Assembly (NCBI RefSeq): GCF_000971275.1
Contig: NZ_LAPV01000123.1
Span: 1 to 48,144, forward strand
DNA: 48,144 bases
Reading direction: 5' to 3'
From: Devosia psychrophila
GTDB taxonomy: Bacteria; Pseudomonadota; Alphaproteobacteria; Rhizobiales; Devosiaceae
The notes beneath the pieces are model-generated. The model was not told where the DNA came from, ran no database searches, and saw only the letters and a list, made by a program, of their open reading frames with translations. Position numbers and translations under genes: made by a program. Each line of letters starts with the position of its first letter. Position 1 is the first letter of the stretch. Positions 9,723-16,840 of the stretch are shown in pieces.

Positions 9723-10325
9723 CTAAAAGGAGATCGCCTCGAAGGCCTCGACGAAGCGATCATGCGCCTCGCGCGTCGGCCAGGGCCGGATCAGCCGGTC
9801 GAAGGCATCGACGTCAAACGCCGGCAGGCTGGGCTCGCCGAAGAATTTTCGGGCTTCAGCATCCTTGAAACCGGCCAGATGCACGGCTTCGAAATATGCC
9901 GACTCGCGATCGGCCTTTTTCACCAGCTTGGCCATCGCGCCGCTCATGCTGGCCGGCAACGAGAAGCGCAGGAAGATCGCCGACAACAGACGGTTCTCAA
10001 CGTCTTTATAATTGCCACCCATCGCCGCCTTGAACGGGGAGATGATGTCGCCCATCACATATTCGGGGGCGTCATGAAGCAGGGCCTGCGCCTGCGAAAC
10101 CTTGTCGCAATCGGGATTGTGGGCCCGGAAAAGTTCGAGCACCAGCACCGAATGCTGGGCTACCGAAAATGGGTAATCCCCCGACGTCTGGCCATTCCAC
10201 CGGGCAACGCGGGCAAGACCATGGGCGATGTCGGAAAGTTCGACATCCATCGGTGAAGGATCGAGAATATCGAGCCGACGCCCCGACAACATGCGTTGCC
10301 AGGCGCGTGTGCTTACGCGTGCCAT
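9723..10325 (-). CDS. HD-domain phosphohydrolase, YfbR-like
   Basis: HD-superfamily metal-dependent hydrolase similar to the 5'-deoxynucleotidase YfbR. The metal ligands are visible: H in VAQHSVLVLEL (about residue 73), the HD pair in ALLHDAPEYVMGD (about 102-103), and an Asp after YKDVENRL near 150. The block GDIISPFKAAMGGNYKDVE matches the YfbR-type GDxxxPxK-YK pattern. Length 200 is usual. The likely role is nucleotide pool control by dephosphorylation of deoxynucleoside monophosphates, which is inferred only. It lies upstream of and divergent in function from its neighbours; a gap of 80 bases separates it from ygfZ, both on the minus strand. Confidence 0.85.
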   Translation of the reverse strand: MARVSTRAWQRMLSGRRLDILDPSPMDVELSDIAHGLARVARWNGQTSGDYPFSVAQHSVLVLELFRAHNPDCDKVSQAQALLHDAPEYVMGDIISPFKAAMGGNYKDVENRLLSAIFLRFSLPASMSGAMAKLVKKADRESAYFEAVHLAGFKDAEARKFFGEPSLPAFDVDAFDRLIRPWPTREAHDRFVEAFEAISF

Positions 10326-10405
10326 GTGTGCCCCAAACGATAACAGACTGTTAGCATTCAGCGTAGCAGTTGGCCCCGATTCGTCACACTGCGCGTGAAG
10401 AGGAG

Positions 10406-11233
10406 CTATTCGTCCGGCGTGGTCTCACCAAACTTGTAGGTCGCCCAGATGGGCAGGGCAATGGCGACCGGCTTGCCGTTGATGGTCACGGCAGATGGAT
10501 CGGTGATCCTATCGAGGCGAAGGATGGCGACGGCGCGGCCATCGACGACTTGACCGATGATGCCGGCGTCCTTGCCGCCCGCGACGACGGTGCTACCCGC
10601 TGGAGCATCGACGCCGGCGACGAGGACCGGGCGGCGGCGAGCGGTGCCGCGGTGCTTCATGCGCGAAACGACTTCCTGGCCCACGTAGCAACCCTTGGCG
10701 AAGTCGATGCCATCGAGAATGTCGAAGCCGATGTCATGGGCGAACGTGTCATTGGCCGGGAAGTCATTGCCCTGATGCAGGATGCCCATGGCGATGCGCT
10801 CGTTCTGATAGTGCACGTCGTTCTGCACCCAATCTTCTGTCGCTTCCAGCGGAGCGATAGTGCGGTAACCAAGACCGATCGAACCCATGCGGTCCGTGTG
10901 GCTGACAAAGCCGGGCTCTTCGTCTTGAGCGAAGCCGACGCGATTGGTTTCCCGCAGGTCGTCGATCACGACCTGGGAGCGCAGCCGGTACATCTTCATG
11001 CGCTTGAAAAAGTCGTCGGCGACGGACTGGTGCGTGTCGACCCACCAGGCATCGTCGGCTTGACCTACGAGGCCCTCGGCGAGAATTTTTCCCTGTGGCG
11101 AGAGCAATGCCCAGGCCGCGGCAAGGCCAGCCTCTACGGGGACTTCACCGGTCACAACATCATTGAGCAGTTTATGCGCATCGACCCCAGAAAAGCGAAA
11201 CACGGCACGGTCGGCGCGCAGATGGATGGTCAT
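10406..11233 (-). CDS. ygfZ: Folate-dependent Fe-S cluster protein YgfZ/GcvT-like
   Basis: Tetrahydrofolate-binding protein needed for maturation or repair of certain [4Fe-4S] enzymes. The signature KGCYVGQEVVSRMKHRGTAR (residues about 191-210) contains the conserved Cys of the K-G-C-Y-x-G-Q-E motif. The N-terminus FRFSGVDAHKLLNDVVTGEV is the usual GcvT-like fold entry. Length 275 fits the alphaproteobacterial form, shorter than E. coli YgfZ. Its start at 11233 faces that of pyrC; the 73 bases between must hold both promoters. Confidence 0.93.
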   Translation of the reverse strand: MTIHLRADRAVFRFSGVDAHKLLNDVVTGEVPVEAGLAAAWALLSPQGKILAEGLVGQADDAWWVDTHQSVADDFFKRMKMYRLRSQVVIDDLRETNRVGFAQDEEPGFVSHTDRMGSIGLGYRTIAPLEATEDWVQNDVHYQNERIAMGILHQGNDFPANDTFAHDIGFDILDGIDFAKGCYVGQEVVSRMKHRGTARRRPVLVAGVDAPAGSTVVAGGKDAGIIGQVVDGRAVAILRLDRITDPSAVTINGKPVAIALPIWATYKFGETTPDE

Positions 11234-11306
11234 GGTATTGCCTCTCGGAGCGCCTGTCGCCTATGTCGTGTTACACACATGCTACAAATGCGACAGGACC
11301 AGAGAC

Positions 11307-12626
11307 ATGGCGCAGTACGACACCATTTTCAAGAACGCGACCGTGGTCAACCAGGATGGCGAAGGCTTAGCCGACATCGCAGTGCGCCATGGCCGGATTG
11401 TTGCGCTGGGCGACGTGGGCAGCGATGCGTCCGAGATCGTTGATTGCAAGAGGCTGCATATTCTGCCCGGCGTCATCGATACCCAGGTGCATTTCCGCGA
11501 GCCCGGACTGACCCATAAGGAAGACCTCGAGTCGGGTTCGCTTTCGGCCGTGATGGGCGGCGTGACCGGTGTGTTCGAAATGCCCAACACCGATCCGCTG
11601 ACCACGACGCGGCAAACCTTCGAGGCCAAGATCGCTGCCGGCACCAACCGCATGCATTGCGACTTCGCCTTCTACATCGGCGGCACGCATGAAAATGTGG
11701 GTCAGTTGGGCGATCTGGAAAAGCTGCCCGGTTGCGCCGGCATCAAGGTGTTCATGGGCTCGTCCACCGGCTCGTTGCTGGTGCAGGATGACGCTGGCGT
11801 CGAGGCCATCCTGCGCGCCATTTCGCGCCGCGCGGCGTTTCATTCCGAAGACGAATACATGCTGGAAGAGCGCAAACACTTGCGCGTGCCCGGCGATCCG
11901 TCGAGCCATCCGGTATGGCGCTCGCCTGAAGTGGCGATGAGCTGCACGACGCGGCTGGTGAACCTGGCGCGCAAGACCGGCAAGCGCATCCACGTGCTGC
12001 ATATTTCGACCAAGGAAGAGATCGTCTATCTGGCCGACCACAAGGACGTAGCCAGCGTCGAAGTGACGCCGCATCACCTGACGCTGGACGAGACGGCTTA
12101 TGTAAAGCTCGGGACCTACGCTCAGATGAACCCGCCGGTGCGCGACAAGGCGCATCGCGAGGGCATCTGGAAGGGCGTCGCCAATGGGGTCGCCGATATT
12201 CTGGGCTCCGACCATGCGCCGCATACGCGTGAGGAAAAGGATCATCCTTATCCGGAGAGCCATTCGGGCATGACCGGCGTGCAGACGCTGGTACCGATCA
12301 TGCTGGATCATGTAAATGCGGGGAGGCTCAGCCTGCAGCGGTTTGTGGACATGAGCAGCGCCGGGCCGAACCGGTTGTTCGGCATTGCCAACAAGGGCAG
12401 GATCGCGGTCGGCTATGACGCGGACTTTACTGTGGTGGATCTCAAGCGCCGCGAGACGATCACCAATGAGTGGGTCAGATCGCGGGCCGGCTGGACGCCG
12501 TATGACGGGGTGACGGTCATCGGCTGGCCGGTTGGCACGGTGGTGCGCGGCAATACGGTGATGTGGCAGGGTGAGCTGGTGACGCCCAGTATTGGCCAGC
12601 CGATGCGATTTTTGGAGGCGTTGTAG
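11307..12626 (+). CDS. pyrC: Dihydroorotase
   Basis: Third step of pyrimidine synthesis: cyclisation of carbamoyl-aspartate to dihydroorotate. The 439-residue product is of the long, class I-like type. Metal and substrate motifs are present: DTQVHFREPGLTHKEDLESG (residues about 57-76), KVFMGSSTGSLL (the Lys that is usually carbamylated), HVLHIST, VEVTPHHLTL and DILGSDHAPHTREEK. I chose ATG 11307 (MAQYDTIFKN), preceded by CAGGACC; the open frame extends 48 codons upstream through the ygfZ promoter region without family similarity. It ends just before a family B repeat. Confidence 0.93.
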   Translation: MAQYDTIFKNATVVNQDGEGLADIAVRHGRIVALGDVGSDASEIVDCKRLHILPGVIDTQVHFREPGLTHKEDLESGSLSAVMGGVTGVFEMPNTDPLTTTRQTFEAKIAAGTNRMHCDFAFYIGGTHENVGQLGDLEKLPGCAGIKVFMGSSTGSLLVQDDAGVEAILRAISRRAAFHSEDEYMLEERKHLRVPGDPSSHPVWRSPEVAMSCTTRLVNLARKTGKRIHVLHISTKEEIVYLADHKDVASVEVTPHHLTLDETAYVKLGTYAQMNPPVRDKAHREGIWKGVANGVADILGSDHAPHTREEKDHPYPESHSGMTGVQTLVPIMLDHVNAGRLSLQRFVDMSSAGPNRLFGIANKGRIAVGYDADFTVVDLKRRETITNEWVRSRAGWTPYDGVTVIGWPVGTVVRGNTVMWQGELVTPSIGQPMRFLEAL

Positions 12627-12652
12627 GGAGCGGCTGAACAGTGTTTGTTAGG

Positions 12653-12767
12653 GTACCCCACCTAGCCTCCCCCTGATAGGGGGAGGGACTCCATCGAGTA
12701 TTTGGCATCTCGTCCTAGCCACCGGCCAGGTTCCTCCCCCTTTTCAGGGGGAGGCTAGGTGGGGGTA
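12653..12767. repeat. Intergenic repeat, family B, copy 1
   Basis: A large inverted structure between the convergent pyrC and SRPBCC genes. Left part: TACCCCACCTAGCC then CCTCCCCCTGATAGGGGGAGG; right part: CCTCCCCCTTTTCAGGGGGA followed by GGCTAGGTGGGGGTA. Each half is a hairpin of about 8 bp stem and the outer arms pair with each other across a variable middle of about 45 bases. Copies at 20336-20454 and 26411-26530 share arms but not the middle. Confidence 0.85.
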
Positions 12768-12779
12768 TTCTTCCTCACC

Positions 12780-13187
12780 TCAATCCAGCTTCGCAAGCAC
12801 TGCCTCCAGCGTCGTAACAAACTTCGGCCACGAGCCACGGGCGCCTTGGTATGCCTGTTCCTGGTCGGCGCGGAAGCCGGCCTGTTCCATGCGCAGGTGG
12901 GTGCCGGTGCTGGTGGGAGTCAGGGTCCAGGTGACGACGCTTTCGAGGCCGAAGGCATCCCATCTATAAGCCAGGGATTTGTGTGGTTCGATTTCGATTA
13001 CCGTGCAGTCGACGCCGCCCCAGTCGCCGACGAAGCGGAAGCTGTGATCGGCCTCCGGCTTGAAATCGGTCTTCATGCCGATCCATTCCTCGATCAGATG
13101 CGGCTGGGTCAGCGCACGCCACAGTTTTTCTGGCGGATGGGCGATGTCGCGTTCGACGATGACGGAGCGGGTCTCGGTAGTGGTCAT
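12780..13187 (-). CDS. SRPBCC / AHSA1-like domain protein
   Basis: Single-domain START-like protein of the activator-of-Hsp90-ATPase (AHSA1) type, 135 residues. The typical pattern VERDIAHPPEKLWRALTQPH (residues about 10-29) and WTLTPTSTGTHLRMEQAGF (about 92-110) is clear. Such proteins bind small hydrophobic ligands; in operons headed by an ArsR regulator their ligand is generally unknown. ATG 13187 is preceded by GAAGGTG at good distance; the frame extends upstream only through the neighbouring gene. It is the last of four closely spaced genes, 10 bases after the DUF1801 gene. Confidence 0.9.
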   Translation of the reverse strand: MTTTETRSVIVERDIAHPPEKLWRALTQPHLIEEWIGMKTDFKPEADHSFRFVGDWGGVDCTVIEIEPHKSLAYRWDAFGLESVVTWTLTPTSTGTHLRMEQAGFRADQEQAYQGARGSWPKFVTTLEAVLAKLD

Positions 13188-13197
13188 GAGTTCACCT

Positions 13198-13617
13198 TCA
13201 AAAATCGTGGTTAGGCGGCAGCGTGGCGGCCTGTTTGACCCAGTCGACGAACTGGATCTCGTCGATCGCGTCGCCTTCGTGGATATCGAGATAGCGGACG
13301 TCTTTTTGCTTGGAGGTGCCGGGCGGAACCGGGTCAAGCGAAGCGCCCTGGAAGAAGGAAACTTTCACGTATTTGGTGAGGCAGTGAAAGCCGAGCACCC
13401 AGCCGTCGTTGAGGCCGTAGAAGGGCGTGTTCCAGCGCACGGCCTTTTTCACGCCGGGCAGGGCTCGGGTTATGATGGCATCGAGCTGCTTACCGACATC
13501 GTGCTTCCAGCCCGGCATGGCGGCGATGTAATCCTGAACCTGGCCGTCGCCATCGCCCTTGGGGATTTGCGGATTGCCGCCCGACAGCAGCACGGCAGCT
13601 TTGCTTTCGGTCATCAT
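13198..13617 (-). CDS. DUF1801 domain protein
   Basis: About 139-residue protein of the DUF1801 (YdhG-like) family. Seen: VQDYIAAMPGWKHDVGKQLD near residue 27, KAVRWNTPFYGL near 58 and YVKVSFFQGASLDP near 83, the usual order of conserved blocks. Function in the family is unsettled; some members are described as iron-binding or chaperone-like. The start may be the ATG at 13617, which overlaps the stop of the upstream 71-aa gene (ATGA), or the next codon, also ATG, which sits five bases after AAGGGG. Third gene of the arsR cluster. Confidence 0.87.
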   Translation of the reverse strand: MMTESKAAVLLSGGNPQIPKGDGDGQVQDYIAAMPGWKHDVGKQLDAIITRALPGVKKAVRWNTPFYGLNDGWVLGFHCLTKYVKVSFFQGASLDPVPPGTSKQKDVRYLDIHEGDAIDEIQFVDWVKQAATLPPNHDF

Positions 13618-13829
13618 ATCCCCTTGGCGTGTGGCGCCCGCCACTTGCCGACATAGAGCAGGGCAAACAAATACAGCCCGCTGCCCAGCAGCAAAAATAG
13701 TGGTGGTAGCGGCAAGTAATACAGCCAGGGAATGGCGTGACCCATGCCGATGGCGATGAAGTTGGCGATGACGGTTAGCGTGAATGCCATAGAAATCCAG
13801 CGATGGCTCTGGCGGATCAGGCGGCTCAT
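13614..13829 (-). CDS. Small two-helix membrane protein
   Basis: Not recognised by name. The 71-residue product has two hydrophobic stretches, residues about 14-33 (SMAFTLTVIANFIAIGMGHA) and 38-62 (PLPPLFLLLGSGLYLFALLY), and positively charged ends, so it should be an inner-membrane hairpin. Its start overlaps the arsR stop by four bases and its stop overlaps the DUF1801 start, so translation is coupled in both directions, which supports it being a real gene. Confidence 0.8.
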   Translation of the reverse strand: MSRLIRQSHRWISMAFTLTVIANFIAIGMGHAIPWLYYLPLPPLFLLLGSGLYLFALLYVGKWRAPHAKGI

Positions 13830-14149
13830 TGGTCCATCCTTTTGAGAAGATCTTCGAGACGGTCGATGCGGTTTTCCCAGAATCCGGCCATTTCCTGGGT
13901 CCAGTCGGTCAGTGCCTCGAGTGCGTCGAGGCGGGCGCTATAATGGGTGTTGCGGCCTTCGTGGCGGTTTTGCACCAGGCGGGCCTCACGCAGGATGCCG
14001 AGATGCTTGGAGACAACCGGCTGCGATACGCCCGCGCTTTGGGTGAGGGTGCCGACGGTCGTTTCGCCGTCGCGGCACAGGCGCTCGAACAGTGCGCGCC
14101 GTGTTGGATCGGCCAGGGTCTTGAAGATTACGTCCTGCGCGGCTGACAT
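13826..14149 (-). CDS. ArsR-family transcriptional regulator
   Basis: A 107-residue winged-helix repressor of the ArsR type that commonly precedes AHSA1/SRPBCC genes. The N-terminal FKTLADPTRRALFERLCRDG and the recognition-helix region QSAGVSQPVVSKHLGILREA (about 38-57) are diagnostic. No metal-binding ELCVC-type cysteine motif is present; the only Cys is in RLCRDG, so metal sensing is unlikely. It heads a four-gene unit with overlapping starts and stops. An inverted repeat covers its start codon and ribosome binding site, which points to autoregulation. Confidence 0.93.
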   Translation of the reverse strand: MSAAQDVIFKTLADPTRRALFERLCRDGETTVGTLTQSAGVSQPVVSKHLGILREARLVQNRHEGRNTHYSARLDALEALTDWTQEMAGFWENRIDRLEDLLKRMDQ

Positions 14150-14179
14150 TAACTCATACCTCGTTGGCTATGGGTTAAT
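14148..14179. promoter_or_regulatory. Candidate ArsR operator over the arsR start
   Basis: An imperfect palindrome with 11-base arms, ATTAACTCATA and TATGGGTTAAT (10 of 11 pair), separated by 10 bases. It spans the arsR ATG, the GAGG ribosome binding site and the immediate upstream region. Its position and symmetry suit binding of a dimeric repressor that controls its own operon; this role is inferred. A second small inverted pair, ATAGC/GCTAT, follows at about 14182-14198. Confidence 0.5.
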
Positions 14180-14234
14180 GTATAGCTGCGCGGCTATGTG
14201 TTGTCAAATCGGTCGGACGGGACATCAGCGGGAC

Positions 14235-14513
14235 CTATTGCAGGACGCGCTCGAGGTTGTATTCGCCGGAGCGAATGCGGTCGGGCAGCAATTCCATGAG
14301 GTCGGCAGTGGCTTCGTCGCCGTGCATCTTGACGAAGGTGGCGAGGGCCGCGAATAGCGAGGCGTGAGCCAGAGCGGCGCTCTGGACTCCATCCTCCTCG
14401 GCGACATTCCAGGCTTCGGCCAGGTACTCTAGCGCCAGCTGGCGCTCCCCTTGGTCGCGGTCAAACACAGCCTGCCCTGACGCGGGCGCAAACATGGTCT
14501 TGTTCGTGGTCAT
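14235..14513 (-). CDS. Hypothetical protein, 92 aa
   Basis: Not recognised. The product is acidic, probably all-helical and Ala/Leu-rich (ALEYLAEAWNVAEEDGVQSA, then ALAHASLFAALATFVKMHGD). There is no signal peptide or membrane segment. The amino-acid composition and helical periodicity look like a real small soluble protein. The upstream 114 bases are A/T-richer than the surroundings and contain TTAACCTTTGTTAA, close to but one base shorter than a CtrA-type spacing. Confidence 0.55.
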   Translation of the reverse strand: MTTNKTMFAPASGQAVFDRDQGERQLALEYLAEAWNVAEEDGVQSAALAHASLFAALATFVKMHGDEATADLMELLPDRIRSGEYNLERVLQ

Positions 14514-14627
14514 AGGCTTGGGGTTAGCACGGGTTTATGGGGCAGGCGCGCAGCAAGTAACTCGAAGGTTAACGGAGCATTCACGTTTGTATCGAGCGCT
14601 TTAACCTTTGTTAAGCGCGTTTGCCGG

Positions 14628-14993
14628 TCACTCGGCGAACCGGGTGTGAATGTCGCGGGCGGTGCGCTCGGCCTCGCTCAGCAATCGGGTAAAAGCTTCG
14701 CGTGCTGCCGGAGTACAGGCCCGATAAGAACGTGAATAGGCAGTGTAGCCAACGTTGAACGCACCTGCGAGGCGCTGGCGGCGATCCTCATCAGGCTGGT
14801 CCAGTTCTATCAGCTCGGCCATCTCGCCGCGCCAGTCTTCCGTGCCAGCCTGGCACAGTGGCTGCAAAAAATAGAGGCTGCCCATGATCTCGGCCAGCCG
14901 CTCCATCTGGCGCTGATAGGGTGGATCAATGGCGAGGCTCGGCAGAGTGCCGAGGACCAGGGCGACTGCGATGATGGCGAGGCGAAAGCGCAT
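14628..14993 (-). CDS. TIGR02301-type periplasmic protein
   Basis: A 121-residue protein with an N-terminal signal (FRLAIIAVALVLGTLPSLA). The mature part starts DPPYQRQMERLAEIMGSLYF and has LQPLC and YRACTPAAREAFTRL, matching my recollection of the alphaproteobacterial TIGR02301/DUF2386 family of unknown function. The two mature cysteines could form a disulfide. The start was set at ATG 14993; the frame is open further upstream but runs into the nudix gene. It follows the nudix gene after 13 bases, so the pair is probably one transcript. Confidence 0.75.
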   Translation of the reverse strand: MRFRLAIIAVALVLGTLPSLAIDPPYQRQMERLAEIMGSLYFLQPLCQAGTEDWRGEMAELIELDQPDEDRRQRLAGAFNVGYTAYSRSYRACTPAAREAFTRLLSEAERTARDIHTRFAE

Positions 14994-15006
14994 GGCAGCG
15001 TGCTTA

Positions 15007-15450
15007 TCAGTTTTGTGCGAGGACGGCGAAGGCCCTCGCAAGCACGTCATCGAGCCGGCTGGTGGTGCGCAGGGCAATCAGCGCGGCCGGGTCCATCCAC
15101 TGGTGATCGGCGACCTCGTCGGAGGCGCGAATCTGGCCGGAAAAGTCGCGCGTGGCAAACACGGCAAGACGGAACGTGCCCTCTTGCCCCAGATTTTGCA
15201 CCATGACCGGGCGCGGATTGCGGATGGTCAGCGCGACCTCCTCCATGATCTCCCGAATGGCGCATTGCTCGATGGTTTCGCCCGGCTCGAGGCGGCCACC
15301 GGGCAGGGTCCACAGATTCTGATACGGCGCAAAGGCGCGCTTGATCAGCAGGACTTTGCCTTCGCGCACGATGGCGACGCTGGCGGCATTGGGCGGGTTG
15401 TCGGTCACGTCGTCGGTCACTTGGAGCTCATTTGCGATTCGCTGGCTCAC
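15007..15450 (-). CDS. NUDIX hydrolase
   Basis: A 147-residue NUDIX hydrolase. The Nudix box reads GGRLEPGETIEQCAIREIME plus EV (residues about 51-72), with the catalytic R-E-x-x-E-E arrangement intact. The N-terminal strand region ASVAIVREGKVLLIKRAFAP is typical of ADP-ribose pyrophosphatase-like or MutT-like members. The substrate cannot be told from sequence. First gene of a two-gene unit with the TIGR02301-type gene; its start at 15450 faces the SRAP gene across 37 bases. Confidence 0.92.
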   Translation of the reverse strand: MSQRIANELQVTDDVTDNPPNAASVAIVREGKVLLIKRAFAPYQNLWTLPGGRLEPGETIEQCAIREIMEEVALTIRNPRPVMVQNLGQEGTFRLAVFATRDFSGQIRASDEVADHQWMDPAALIALRTTSRLDDVLARAFAVLAQN

Positions 15451-15487
15451 ACATTACCTGTAACTTGCTGATAGAGGAGTTATCGAG

Positions 15488-16216
15488 ATGTGCGGCCGCT
15501 ATGCTTCAACGCTCCCGCCCGAAATGATGGTGGAGCTGTTCAAGCTGCTGAAGTCCATCGATTTGGTGCCGCGCTATAATATCGCGCCGACGCAGCCGAT
15601 TGCCGCCGTGTGGGAAGCGCATGGCCGGCGCGAAGGGCATTTCGCGCGCTGGGGCCTGGTGCCCGGCTGGGTAAAGGATCCGCGCGAGTTTCCGCTGCTG
15701 GTCAATGCGCGGGTGGAAACCATGGCCGAAAAGCCAGCCTTCCGCGACGCGCTCAAGCACGGCCGCTGCATCATTCCGGCCAGCGGCTATTACGAATGGC
15801 ACACCAACCCCGACAAGAGCAAACAGCCGTATTATATCACCATGCAAGACGGGCAGCCGATGGCTTTGGCCGGGGTCTATTCCAGCTGGATGGGGCCGAA
15901 CGGCGAGGAAATCGACAGCGTCGCAACAATTACCGTGCCGGCCAACCCGCAGCTTTCGGCCATCCACCACCGCATGCCGGCCATTTTGCGTGGTGACGAG
16001 ATCGACGCGTGGCTGAATGTGCGCGAAGTGCGGGCGGCGGAGGCGGCGCAACTGGCATTGCCATTGGAGGATGGGGCGCTGAAATTTCACCCGGTCTCGA
16101 CGCGAGTGAATTCGGCGCGAGACGATGATGCCCGATTGATCGAGCCGGTGACCGTGACGCGGCCGGAGCCAAGGATGAAGAAGGTGGCGGGTGGTGGGCA
16201 GCTGGATTTGTTTTAG
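15488..16216 (+). CDS. SRAP-domain protein (YedK/HMCES-like)
   Basis: SOS-response-associated peptidase family. These proteins crosslink to abasic sites in single-stranded DNA through Cys2 after removal of Met1; here the product begins MCGRYAS, so the catalytic Cys is present. Other conserved residues are in YNIAPTQPI (Asn), RWGLVPGWVKDP, LVNARVETMAEKPAFRDALK (the Glu/Arg block), IIPASGYYEWH (active-site Glu) and IHHRMPAIL (active-site His). At 242 residues it is of standard length. Preceded by TAGAGGAGT, a good ribosome binding site. Confidence 0.95.
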   Translation: MCGRYASTLPPEMMVELFKLLKSIDLVPRYNIAPTQPIAAVWEAHGRREGHFARWGLVPGWVKDPREFPLLVNARVETMAEKPAFRDALKHGRCIIPASGYYEWHTNPDKSKQPYYITMQDGQPMALAGVYSSWMGPNGEEIDSVATITVPANPQLSAIHHRMPAILRGDEIDAWLNVREVRAAEAAQLALPLEDGALKFHPVSTRVNSARDDDARLIEPVTVTRPEPRMKKVAGGGQLDLF

Positions 16217-16774
16217 CTACATAATCCCGAAGTAGCCTAGCGCGTCGCCCATGGCTTCTTCTTCCCAGCCAAGGTGCGACAGCAGCACGCGCTCGAGGGC
16301 GTGATAGACTTCCTTGGTGTCCTCGAAGCGGCTTGGGCTGGGTTCGGCTGCCAGCGCGTTCAGCGCATCAACCAAGCGTTCCAGTAGTTCATGCACCACA
16401 ACATGTTCGGCGCCGAGGCGGTCGGAGATGGCTTTGAAGCCGAGGCTCTGCATGGCGAGCACCGGGAACAGGTGGGCGTCCTCGATCGAGTGGTGGGTGT
16501 TCACGATCTGGCAGTGCTGGCCGCACAGGTTGCCGAAGCGGCGATAGTTGGCGACCATTGCTAGGTCGCCGGTTTCGGCGGCGATTTCAGCTGTGATGAC
16601 CGTGCCGGCATTGGCCCGCTCGATCAGCTTGCCGAGGGTGACCATGTTGTGGCGCAGGTGATCATGGATCATGCGCAGGTGATTGCCGGGCTCGCGCTGG
16701 GCAGGCGTCAGGCCTTCAAGCTTTTGCACCGGCGGACGGGTAGCGTCGTCGAGAAATTGAATATCTAGCAGCAT
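16217..16774 (-). CDS. Hemerythrin-like HHE-domain protein
   Basis: A four-helix hemerythrin-type protein of about 185 residues. Candidate di-iron ligands sit on successive helices: LRMIHDHLRHN (about 33-43), NTHHSIEDAHLFPVL (about 90-104), GAEHVVVHELLERL (about 120-133) and LLSHLGWEEEAMGDAL (about 163-178). Possible roles are oxygen or NO sensing or iron-centre repair; none can be assigned. ATG 16774 was chosen because the residues before it look like untranslated leader. It is convergent with and directly abuts the SRAP gene stop, with no intergenic base. Confidence 0.8.
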   Translation of the reverse strand: MLLDIQFLDDATRPPVQKLEGLTPAQREPGNHLRMIHDHLRHNMVTLGKLIERANAGTVITAEIAAETGDLAMVANYRRFGNLCGQHCQIVNTHHSIEDAHLFPVLAMQSLGFKAISDRLGAEHVVVHELLERLVDALNALAAEPSPSRFEDTKEVYHALERVLLSHLGWEEEAMGDALGYFGIM

Positions 16775-16840
16775 GAGGGATAAATGGGGCCGTTTGGCGC
16801 GAGGGGCAAGACGGCACAAATTGGTGACTGGCGGGAGCCC

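Noticed and set aside
14595..14630. TTAACCTTTGTTAA as a CtrA-binding site
   Set aside because: The spacing between TTAA halves is six bases, not the seven of the consensus, and no cell-cycle gene follows.
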